This document shows, in pieces, positions 37,440-46,989 of a stretch of DNA of 64,000 nt. Numbering within the stretch: position 1 is the stretch's first letter; the number at the start of each line of letters is the position of its first letter. Made by a program: the position numbers and the translations under genes. This DNA is from Echinostoma caproni. Lineage: Eukaryota; Platyhelminthes; Trematoda; Plagiorchiida; Echinostomatidae. The notes under the pieces are model-generated. The model made no database searches, was not told where the DNA came from, and was given only the letters and a program-made list of their open reading frames with translations. The DNA lies in contig UZAN01040301.1 in the NCBI GenBank assembly GCA_900618425.1, forward strand, positions 7,054 to 71,053. Direction: 5' to 3'.

Positions 37440-38500
37440 CTTATGTACAATCTTCCGGCCAAAAAGATGCCAACGTCACAAAACTGGTGAAAAGAGGAAA
37501 ACGTGGAACATTGACTGTCCAAAAATGTGAATTATTTACTAAATACGTTAGAAAGCTCAGAACAAACACTCTTCTTGTCGGTCAGTGCTTGGACAAGATA
37601 GGGTGCCAAAACGTTTCTGTAGGCAGATGTTCTGCATGAACAAATATTACTGTGTAATGGATGGGTGAAATCAGATAGAATATTGTCAGCAAAATTCAAA
37701 CACGCATCAAAATAAGCATCACAGATATTGTCACTCAGAGCAGATAACGGAACTTGGAAAACACGGCTTATCATTGACACCTCGGAAGCTTGAAAGTGGC
37801 TTTCAGAAAACCATGAAAAATCACGGAGCAGTAATAAGGTACATGTTGTTGAACAAATGCTTCTATGGCCGACCAATCAGGACAGAAAATTGAAAGACTA
37901 GGGACTCGATTGGTTATGCAAGAAATCGATAAACAGAAGGAAACGAATAACAGCGGGGCCAAAAAGGGTGATAGAGTAGCCAATGAGAAAAAGAATGATA
38001 CATGGTTCTGAAGAATCAACACAGGAAAACATTCAGTGACTACTTTGAGAGACTCTTAGCAGAGCAATATTGTATGTGGGCAACATCCCGCTGCTGGAAC
38101 ATGAGGTCGAGTAACAGAAAACGTTCTCGAGTGTGAGTAAAATTTTGGTCTGACCAGGATCAGGTTTTTATAACTGATGTCCAATGGGGAGAAATGTTTG
38201 GAAGAGGATGTGTCAGAGTGATTAATGATTATGGTACCTAGAGGCAAGGTTCCTCTGGTGGGTTCAATAATAAGGTCACTGAGGTTTAGGCAGAATGAAG
38301 GGCAAAGGAGGGAGTGTGATTGAAGACACCAGCTATGAGGTGCAAGCTGTCAACAAGAGATGGGGAAACAACCGGTTGGAAATGATCATAATATGTGTGA
38401 AGATCCGATAACCTGTAACAGGGTGCAAGGTATAAATTGGTGATGGCGATTAAAAGGAAAGCGGAAAATTTGGGCTGGCAGACGACAGTCAAGCAATCCG
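37440..38500 (-). mobile_element. Probable CR1/Jockey endonuclease remnant, antisense
   Basis: Minus-strand frames contain YYDHFQPVVSPSLVDSLHLI followed by AGVFNHTPSF. This is like the L-x-L-x-x-x-GDFN motif of apurinic endonucleases, with Asp replaced by Val. A second frame starting MPLGTIIINHSDTSSSKHFS suggests the domain's C-terminal SDH region. Frames shift several times. Assignment to a non-LTR endonuclease is moderate. Confidence 0.4.
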
Positions 38501-39134
38501 TTTTATGAATACTTGAAAAGTACTTCTGACTTGCGATACCACTTGGAGCTGATGTAGGTAATCACACTGCCTCTCAACTTGTTACTACACCGTTGTCTAT
38601 TCTATCTGAAGCAGAGAAAATTATCTTATTAGACCACGAAATCATTCACATCATTGAACCATGACTCCTCAAGGCGCAATACGCAATACACATTCACTAG
38701 AGCAGATATGGTAAATCCGGAAGCTTCCCAAACGAACACCGGGTATTGTTACCCACAATTGTCGGTACCGTTATCTAGCTGGGAGAGGTGCGACGGAGAG
38801 CGGTTTGCTAACCGGAACGAATGCGTTTTCCGCGTTTGTAGTATTTGTGCGGTTGACCAGTGATTGACACTCAGATTAATTTTTATCATGAATTAATTTC
38901 TCTTTATGAGTAAAACACGCATATTGAGCACTGTGTTCGATGAATTCCGGAATGCAACGGTAGTGAGAAACTGTAGAGCAGCCATTCAAGGGGCGCGCCA
39001 TTTTAGGATTGCTGTGAGAAACTATCACTTTGATTGGCGAAATCACAACTTTGAAATGAGGAACCACCGCTTTAAATTGAGAAAGTGTCACTCTGAATTG
39101 ATTAAATGATGAATTCGTCGTGTAAATAAGACGT

Positions 39135-39240
39135 CAGTCAAAAAGCCTACAGGCACTGGACAGCTGTTTCGACCTGGTTGGGTCTCGTCAGCAGTCCAAA
39201 TCCATCAAACCAAATGTGGATCGAACACTGAATTGAGAAA
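39135..39240 (-). repeat. tRNA-derived SINE, family 1 (partial)
   Basis: Plus-strand CACTGGACAGCTGTTTCGAC, CTGGTTGGGTCTCGTCAGCA and TGGATCGAACAC are the reverse complement of the SINE body and B box. Confidence 0.65.
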
Positions 39241-40339
39241 GAAACACTTTGGCTGGATCAGTTTCCGTTCAGTCCACCGAGTGGTTCAATCGATCGTACG
39301 TTTTTTCTGCCCCCGGATAAACCACCTTCCCAAGCTTTCTTTGTTGAAATGAGTCAGAGCTCAGTCGCGTATGTTGTCGGGCTCACTGACGGACGTCGAC
39401 TCCGTAGGTTGTTGAGGCCTTGCGATTTGCGCTAGATAGCTTAGTTGTATCCGAACCGATAAACATCAAGAATGACGCACAGTTTTGTTCCCCATACAGC
39501 ATAACTGGTCGTAGTGGCTGGGACGTTGACGGTAGTTCAATCGCCAAAGCTTACCCCTGTAATTGTGACCAGATACGGATTCAGTTTGTACGGTGTGCTC
39601 CGAACGATGCACCTTTTTATGTGGATCGGTGGGGCCTATTGAATAAGCAAAATTTGTTGAGAGTCTAAGGTTGGATTTATTGAGATGACCTTTGTTGATT
39701 AAACTGTTTTTCATCAATGGTCTAGCAACCACAACCAGTTACGCATTAACTGTAACTCGATCATTCCTTGTTCAATAAATAGTCTAACATAATTTAGCAC
39801 GACTCGGTCAACTCGTTCAATATTTTCCTAGTTAAAAACGGATAGTCAATATCAGAAAAAGTACTGCTACATAAAGAACGTCAACATATTACATTAGATT
39901 ACACATCGGACACTTTTTCATAACCTAGTGGCTAACAAGTGGCCTGATGGCACAAGTAATGACCAATCTGGGGTCTCTGGGAGTGAACTGTATTAATCCT
40001 ATGGCAGAAGTGCATTATAACTCGAGATAAATGACATTAGTCTCTCCTATATTGGATTTGTTCGTAATGCAGTTACAGTAATGTAATATTAGGAACCAAG
40101 ACGACCTGTGAATACACTAAATTCCATTCGGAAAACCATGTAAATAAATATCACAAACATCCATTTTTCAGTGTCCAATAGACAACCATATGGTTCATGT
40201 GGTTGCCTTCTTGCATTCAGCCAATCCGGCTGGTGCCATTTGAGACAGCAGGGTTGGTCGGTAAATCCGTTTCCTGATTGGTTACCTGGAAGCTGTACCT
40301 TGGTGCGTGCGTACTCGTTGCCCGATCAGCACAAACCTG

Positions 40340-40600
40340 TATGGTAGACTAGCTGAAACATGTTGTGATTTATGCATCTCTCTAAAAACTAAGAAAGAAA
40401 AATGTAAGTTTCCACCAATTACTTCAACATCAGTATTACTTCAGACTCTTGAACGAATTATTATCAAGTCTCTTTGCTCTTGCGTTGATCTCTGCGATTG
40501 TAATCCGTTTGCCAGTTGTAAACGTCATTATACTTTACATGAGTTCGTACTTTCCGTCTTCTCCATGTTGACCAAAAACATATAACTGCTCATGTTTCCA
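40340..40600 (+). mobile_element. CR1/Jockey RT fragment
   Basis: The open frame contains FPPITSTSVLLQTLERIIIK, matching the YRPIxLTSVLxKxLERII segment of CR1/Jockey reverse transcriptases, followed by NPFASCKRHYTLHEFV (family: FxxGRSTLDAV). Only this part of RT is present. Confidence 0.6.
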
Positions 40601-40635
40601 TTTCAGACTTTACAAGCGCTATTCCCTCAAATTCC

Positions 40636-40835
40636 AGAATAATCCAATTGTAACATCGGAACGCAAGTCCAAAGGCGAACAATTGTTTCGAATGATTCAT
40701 AATCGTATCTCTACAGGTTATATAAAGGTTTGTTGTTAGTGGGGATACATTTTCACGCTGGGTCGAAAGGTCATTTGGGATAAGGAGAGGGGAGGGGTGG
40801 GGTGAGCCCTAAATGTCTCCGTTTCCGTGAGAGTG
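40636..40835 (+). repeat. Inverted repeat, left arm (Penelope terminal repeat)
   Basis: Its reverse complement is found at 41528-41716. Matching blocks include GTTTGTTGTTAGTGGGGA, GGTCATTTGGGATA, GAGGGGAGGGGTGGGGT and AACAATTGTTTCGAATGA / AACAATTGTTTTCGAATGA. It lies directly 3' (minus strand) of the Penelope-like C-terminal frame. Confidence 0.85.
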
Positions 40836-40875
40836 ATTGTGATTGGAGTGTTGGTGTTGGTGGTGATGTTAATGA

Positions 40876-41160
40876 TCAATTTGGGGCCAGGGTAAGTGGA
40901 GAGCTTGAATCAGTCGTTTTTTGTGCCCATGGTTCTGGTGGGAACAGGTGAATGCCTATCGCCTCAGCAATGGTTAGTATGTGTAAGCGCACTGCTTTAG
41001 AGGGGTTGGGGAGCACACGGTAGATTACGCTGAAAACGGATACTGGTCTAATTTGATGGCCTGTATCCACTAGATGACCATAATGGTACTTCCTACGCTT
41101 CCAGTTCCTCCTTGTTTTAACCAGCGTGGGCAGTGTTCCTTCATCCGTTGGGACACACAT
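40876..41160 (-). mobile_element. Penelope-like element, C-terminal (post GIY-YIG) fragment
   Basis: The minus-strand open frame of 94 codons contains HYGHLVDTGHQIRPVSVFSV followed by IYRV and, further on, LTIAEAIGIHLFPPEPWAQK. This fits the segment after the GIY-YIG endonuclease in Penelope-like polyproteins (HLxDTGHxxD...FxVIYRV...LxxAEAxxIxxxxPxLCxQK). RT and YIG motifs are missing. It is bracketed by inverted arms, as described for Penelope-like elements. Confidence 0.6.
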
Positions 41161-41527
41161 GATAATGGAGTTGCGTTGTAGGTCCGCTTTGCTGCACGCG
41201 TCAGACGTTTGTTCAAATGGTCTGATATAGCATCTCGTTAAAAAGGTAAACGAATGAATAATTTCTTCTTTTGGACCTCATGAAGCTGTTCAGATTATCA
41301 TCTTTCCTGAGATTTTCTCTCAATGAATCGTTCAGGATAACTGTTTTCTCTGAGGACCTCCTTAATTTCTGTTGGTACTTCATGTATCACATTGTCAGAG
41401 CAGATCTTTCGCGCTCGTGATGTGAGACTGAATTAAACTTCTCTTCTGTCTGAGTGGGACGAAGCTGTAAAAGTGTGCATATTTTCCCGTTCAAGTTGGT
41501 TTTCTATGTATTCGACGCTCTAAAGAA

Positions 41528-41716
41528 CCATCTCTTCGGAACACAGACACATTGGGCTTACCCCACCCCTCCCCTCTTCCTATCCCAAATGACCTTTTAA
41601 CCCATCGTGAAAATTTGTCCCCACTAACAACAAACCCTTATATGATCTGTGCAGGCACGATTATGACTCATTCGAAAACAATTGTTAGCCTTCGGATTTG
41701 TGTCCTGATGCTATTC
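41528..41716 (-). repeat. Inverted repeat, right arm (Penelope terminal repeat)
   Basis: Reverse complement of 40636-40835 with scattered substitutions and small indels. The spacer is about 0.7 kb. Confidence 0.85.
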
Positions 41717-41861
41717 TTTCAGTTAATAGAAACACCCTATTGACAGTTACAGCAATGAAATCTCCCTCCACACCTGTTGAATTGGATGCATGACTTTCAT
41801 CAACCCCCTTGATCAGTCATAAGTTCCATTTCTGAATGGTTTGATGGTGTTGAATTTCCTT

Positions 41862-42035
41862 GTGGTGGCCCAGTGGTAATGTCTCCAAATTGTCATCCCG
41901 AGGATGTGTTCGAATCCCACCACCACCGCCTGAATTTCCTCATTTGTGTTATATGGCAGTTCTTTGATTGACCCCTTCCCCCTTCCTGAAAGTATTATCT
42001 TTTTATATTCAATAAAAAGGAAGTAAAATTTAAAA
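41862..42035 (+). repeat. tRNA-derived SINE, family 2
   Basis: The head GTGGTGGCCCAGTGGTAATG (A box TGGCCCAGTGG) and B box TGTTCGAATCCC are followed by CTTTGATTGACCCC, CCTTCCTGAAAGTATTAT and an A-rich tail. Same family as 19899-20075. Confidence 0.78.
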
Positions 42036-42939
42036 AAAAATGGAAGATGAAAATGAACCAAATCCATTGAAATTTTTTTTCGATTGATCGTAGGCCATCA
42101 AAACAATCCGGATAAGCTGCTCTCAACTTTTCAGTTAACAACTCAAACGCTGGAAGTGCACAGCACTTCAAACACCTTGGATGTTTTCCGTCTACTAAAG
42201 CCCATTTCCAATTCTTTCGTCCACAACAGATTTAAACCTCTATACACTTACACTACAGCTTATTTGACACTAAGATTATTCAAAACCAGATAAAGCTAAT
42301 TCATAAGAAATAGTCATGGCTTCCCAACTATTTTGAGACCAAGAGTACAAGTGGACTACTCTATAAAAGAGTAACTCTCCCACTGTGATGTTATTCCTTC
42401 CGCCTTTATTTTGGAGGACAGAAAAAGGAAGCACTGATCGCCACCACTACCTACGGTCTTCCCAGCAACATGCTCCACATTTGGTCTTACACGATACCAT
42501 TCACAACGCAGTCATGACACCGCTTAGATGCAGGTTTCTAGCGCAATCGTTACATACCGGCCAGCATGGACGTGTACCTTTGGTAGAACAACCTGTTGTC
42601 CTTGCGCTAGACAGGTTGACGTTTGTTTCATCAATCCAACAAATACAACCTTCTCCTTGATACACATCTGAGGAGCATATTGCTAGTGGATCACCTTCGT
42701 CTCCGGATTATTCATTCCAAATGGAATGAGATCAAACTTCTTGATAGTAATCAGCCGGCAAACTAAATAATTTCAAAGAAGGAATACGAAGCAAACAGAG
42801 ATGATCGAAAGCTATGACGACGAAAACGTTAAATGCGGGACAGGATTGTAAAAGATTTCACGTTTTTTATCAGCTTAAATGTCATACTATCTTTTAACAT
42901 CAATCAATCCGTCGTTCTGTTCCCTAATGTATTTCGTAT

Positions 42940-43110
42940 TGTACAGCGCAAATGAGTCGGTAACTGAAAAGCTAGATGGCACTAGACAGTTGTTTTGAGC
43001 TGGTTGGGTTTAATTAGCAATACGAATCCATCGACCCAACAGCAGATCGAATCCGGGACCTCACAAGCAGAACGCAAGCATGCTACCCACTTAGCCACCG
43101 GGTATCTGGT
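42940..43110 (-). repeat. tRNA-derived SINE, family 1 (left member of an inverted pair)
   Basis: The plus strand shows the reverse complement: CAGCGCAAATGAGTCGGTAA, GTTTTGAGCTGGTTGGGT, GATCGAATCCGGGACC (B box on minus), GCTACCCACTTAGCCACCGG (head). Partner of 43218-43395. Confidence 0.85.
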
Positions 43111-43217
43111 CGGACCCCGGGGGCTAAAGCTCTAATGAGCGAGGCGCGTGATCCGCAATAAGCTAGTAAAGACGACTTTTGCTAAATCCTGTAAATGGAA
43201 AATGAAAAACGGTCTAA

Positions 43218-43395
43218 GTAACTGCGCGGTGGTCGAATGGGTAATGAGCTTGCGTTTCGTTTGGGAGGTCCCGGGTTTGATCCCCAGTTGAGTCGATGAA
43301 TTCGCACTGCTGATGAGCCCTAATCTGCTCGAAACAGCTATCTAGTGCTTCCTAACTATTCAGTTCGTGACTCATTTGCGCTGTGCACGATGAAA
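43218..43395 (+). repeat. tRNA-derived SINE, family 1 (right member of an inverted pair)
   Basis: The head GGTGGTCGAATGGGTAATGA with B box GGGTTTGATCCCC is followed by GAATTCGCACTGCTGATGAG, CTCGAAACAGCTATCTAGTG and GACTCATTTGCGCTGTGCAC. It is the most complete family member here and lies head-to-head with 42940-43110. Confidence 0.88.
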
Positions 43396-43868
43396 TAAAT
43401 GCACTAGAAAATCGAACGACTGATTGATTTATGTTGAAAAGAAGTTTGACATTTAAGGTAACAAAAACCTAAAAGCTTTCATAATCCTGCACCGCATATG
43501 AAGTTTGATTCGTCATAGCTTTCGACCATCTCTGTTTGGTTCGCAAGAAGTGTGCAATGAGTCATGAACGCAATGTTAGCCGGAAAAAATAAAACAAAAT
43601 AAATGTGTATGTTGCGAATCACATACACGACCACACACTAATGACTGAAACGATTTGACAGACTCATTCCGAGTTCAAAACTCTGATAGACTCAGTAGTT
43701 CACACCTCTAGCAATGCACCTATATCTGTATCACCGTAACAGTTGCGCATAAGTTTATCTTGAAGTTTATGGGATGAATCAGTTAAATGGTGAAGTCTAA
43801 AGTATTTGAGATCCTCGATTTCAGTGCTCGAGTTGCCTTTTTCTCTCTCGATTTGTGCCCTTCTCCAG

Positions 43869-43986
43869 GTGTTTCAGAGCTATTTCGAAATATGGCCGAG
43901 CAGGCACCAGATCGTGAATTATACCAAAACGTGGAAGCAGTCAGGTCCAATTTGGGAAGTAATTGCTCAGTATATTCCGGATCTGA
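43869..43986 (+). CDS. USP deubiquitinase, exon 4
   Basis: Residues 359-397, with split codons at both ends. The acceptor is TTCTCCAG after a strong pyrimidine tract; the donor is GTAAGT. It enters in phase 1 (A+GT gives Ser359) and leaves in phase 2 (GA, completed by T of exon 5 to Asp398). The peptide begins VSELFRNM and ends NCSVYSGS. Joined to exon 5 it reads YSGSDQQDAAEFL, where the USP fold normally has the F-x-G-x-QQDAQEFL helix. This fixes both reading frame and order. An alternative frame through the same exon is also open but cannot be joined in phase to its neighbours. A head-to-head SINE pair lies about 0.5 kb upstream in intron 3. Confidence 0.87.
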
Positions 43987-44859
43987 GTAAGTCTTACCAA
44001 TACTTGTTTCACAAAATTGTGTTTTCATTTGACATAAACAAATCGCCACTGCATCGGCAAACTTTGTTCTTTAAAAATAGCGTGTTTATGATCCATCTGC
44101 CGTAATGAACGACTGTGTAAGAGTTTGACAACTCCCTAGGCGAACTAAGCCAACTTGAAGGGTATTTTGTTGAAATTGTTGGGTGCCGTGATAATGTGAT
44201 ACAAAAAGGGATAATTTCATTCAGTAAATTGTTCATTCATAGATCTCATATCAAAAAAGCCAGGTTCTTACTGAAGTCATTCGTAAAATCAATAAACGCG
44301 GAAGGGGAATCAGGTGGAGCCTCAAGATCAAGGCACTTTGACCGGAACACACGAAGTTTTGTAAATGCATTGGATTCGACTATCAGATTGCAGTCAATTA
44401 TTCCCATTAATAAAGGATGTGTGAAACAGAACACACTGGATTTTTCTGACCATGATTTACAATGCTCCTGAAGTATATGTGTAACGCTTATATTTTCAGT
44501 GCGATCACTTCTAAAGTCGCTGCGAATACAAAATGAACGTGTATACAAGTCCTGTATTAAATTATCTGTCGGGCGCTTGTTCAAGCTTACCAAAGTTAAG
44601 ATAAATAGACTATACACGTTGTTGTCCGATCGAATTCTTAGGACTGGAACCAGCAAACACATGTGCAAGGTATCAGACTTCTCTGTGGAGGGAAGAAGGT
44701 AAGACCGAAACTGGATATTGATGTTGATCATCTGAATGCCGCATTCCTGTGCCAGCCTTCAATCATTCTCTCTGTCTACTCGTCATACCTTGTTTGTTAT
44801 GCCGAACCATTCTAAAATTATGATGTTTCAAAACTTTTAAATAGTTGTAATTCGTTTTC

Positions 44860-46645
44860 TGCTGCAGGCCCAGATCGTTTACCTCCAACACTCTTCAAAT
44901 TTAGTGCTGCTTCCCTGACTCGGGCAATTACCTCTATCGTAAATTAATCACTTAACACTTCTACTATCCCAGACTGTTGGAGGCCGGTCACAATCATACC
45001 AGTCCCTAAATGATTTAAATATTTTGTCCTCTCTAAACCTTTTAGACCTATAGCGTTAACATTCCCTGCACTTGAGTAGACTAAAAAGGCTGTTCTTAAA
45101 TGCATCAGGAGTCTTTAAACACTCCCATTGATACATTACAGTTTGCTTAGAAGCCTAACAGATCTACTTCGGACGCAGTATCTACCCCTATGCGTTTTAT
45201 CACTAAGCCTTTGAATAACTCTATTCAGTTTGCTCGGTTTGTTTTCTTGACTCTTCTTCAGCGTTTGATTCCGTTCCCCGATCAACGTTGCTATATCAAG
45301 CCAATTCAAGTCAGTAGTAGCTTTATGCACCCGGATAGGGGTGTTTTCAGCAATTACACCATATTTGTGGATTCAAATAAACTGGAATTGTTTGAATGCT
45401 TCAAGCAATCGTTAGCTCAGCTATCCGACTATTTTACTGATAAAGAACAAACTGTAAGATTTGAGAAGGCTTCATCTGAATTCTTAGTCAACACATCCGG
45501 AGTTTTTCAAGGACTTGTGCTATCCCCATATTTATTTTCCACGTAAATTTGTGATATTTCCTGTGTTTCTCCTGCACGTGTTTTGGAATATGCGGAGGAT
45601 CTTGTGCTGTGCCAACCTATTTATTCTTCCTCCGATCCAAGCTTGTTCATGGAAAGTATAGGTAAACTTCTCCCAGTTGGGACTACGCTTAAACCCCAGC
45701 AGATGTGCGGAATGCTTACATAGTTTTTCACGCACATCATACCCGACAGACCCCACTGTGATAAAGAACGATCCCTTACCTATGGTTAACTCGATAAAAT
45801 ACTATGGTGTCACTGCAGATTGCAGTCTTCGTTGGTCAACCCACATCAGCAACTGCCTTGGTAACCTGCGGCGCCTATCATTTCAAATTCGAAAGCTGAG
45901 GCAGTTTTGCGTATCCCAGTCAGTTATTCCTATTTATGTACATCAGTGTATTTTCCCCATCTTATTCTATTTTTTCTCAGCTTCTTTCTGTGGTTTACTT
46001 AGGCATGATTTCAAAGTCTTACGCAGCGGTCTAACTATCATTAGCCGCAATTCTTCCATTCCTGTGAACGAGTTAACTGTGAAACTTTCAGAGTACCATA
46101 CAACTGCACAGCTGTTTCGTCCTGTTTGGGACTTGTTAGCAGTGCGTAATTTTCTATCCCTATCAGGACTCGAACCGTTAACAGTCGCGTCGGGACTTCA
46201 TACCCTTACCCCTGAGCTACATGGCCGACGGTCATCACCTTGTGCGAATGGCTCAATCTACTTAGAGTATCAATAGTGCCTGGTGCCTCTGAACAATCGA
46301 ATAGGCCAATCTAAGCTTGATACTCTAAATTGATCCTGAACCTGATCACCCATTGCTCTCAGAACTGACATTTTTTACCATCTCTTCGCACACTCCCAAT
46401 TATGTCAAATATCAGCTCGTACAAAAGCTTACAGAAATATACCCTATCTTGCATGCAAATAAAGAGTTACAAGTGAACTTACTCCTAACCTTGTCTGTGA
46501 AATGTCCCTGTGTTGACTGTAAACACATATCACCCCGTTAAATATGTTCCTTGCCACGGTTGGCATGTATAATATTTTATCTGAAATGTAAGCTTCAATG
46601 CTTGTAAAATTGATACACAATACAATGTAATAAAATAAAATAAAC
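44860..46645 (+). mobile_element. CR1/Jockey-type non-LTR retrotransposon, decayed reverse transcriptase
   Basis: Sense-strand blocks in order: AGPDRLPPTLFKFSAASLTR (RT start), WRPVTIIPVPK, RPIALTF, TSGVFQGLVLSPYLFST (family: TSGVPQGSVLSPxLFxxY), VLEYAEDLVLCQP (catalytic YADD with Ala to Glu), LNPSRCAECLHSF, then VNSIKYYGVTADCSLRWSTH and RLSFQIRKLRQFCVSQSVIP. The 3' end carries AATGTAAGCTTCAATGC and an ATAAAATAAAATAAA tail. Frames shift and a SINE interrupts it at 46085-46250. Confidence 0.85.
46085..46250 (-). repeat. SINE family 1 inserted in the CR1/Jockey copy
   Basis: Plus-strand CACAGCTGTTTCGTCCTGTT, TTGTTAGCAGTGCG, GGACTCGAACCG (reverse complement of a B box) and CCCTGAGCTACATGG. It breaks the element's C-terminal coding after SRNSSIPVNELTVKL. 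Confidence 0.7.
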
Positions 46646-46989
46646 CAAATCTCAAATACTGTAAAACTGTTTTCTGACTACCGCTATGGATATCGGGTTT
46701 GTTTTAATTGTTTGGATGCCTTTTGCAGACTTTGACTTCTGCGATTTTTCATGGAATAGAGCACCTTCGACATATTTAACATTATATTTTTATTATATTT
46801 GAAAAGAAATTCTGAGAAAAACCCTGAATAATCCTGAAAAATGCGTTTATAGTTTATTTTTATATCGGTTGAATCGACCGCAACTCGAAGATTTATCACG
46901 TGGTCCACATCATTGTATTCCACCAAGAATGAGCAATTATATTGAATCTGAAACGGTGTTTGAGTCCTTTTTTGTTCAGTAGCTAATTT

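Larger units (their letters stand above)
27973..43868 (+). other. USP intron 3 (15.9 kb), retroelement-laden
   Basis: Bounded by GTGAGT and TTCTCCAG. It contains the antisense gypsy element, a sense gypsy RT fragment, an antisense RTE copy, CR1/Jockey remnants, a Penelope tail with inverted arms and several SINEs, each listed separately. Stretches 35440-37440, 38500-39130 and 39240-40300 hold AT-rich tracts and short open frames with no recognisable motif. One is a minus-strand 98-codon frame at 36573-36869, rich in Lys/Asn, of unknown origin. Confidence 0.7.

Noticed and set aside
43787..43990. Exon 4 region read as a self-contained 67-codon gene
   Set aside because: The first third is pyrimidine-rich intron. 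Only the part after the acceptor fits the USP protein and its phases.
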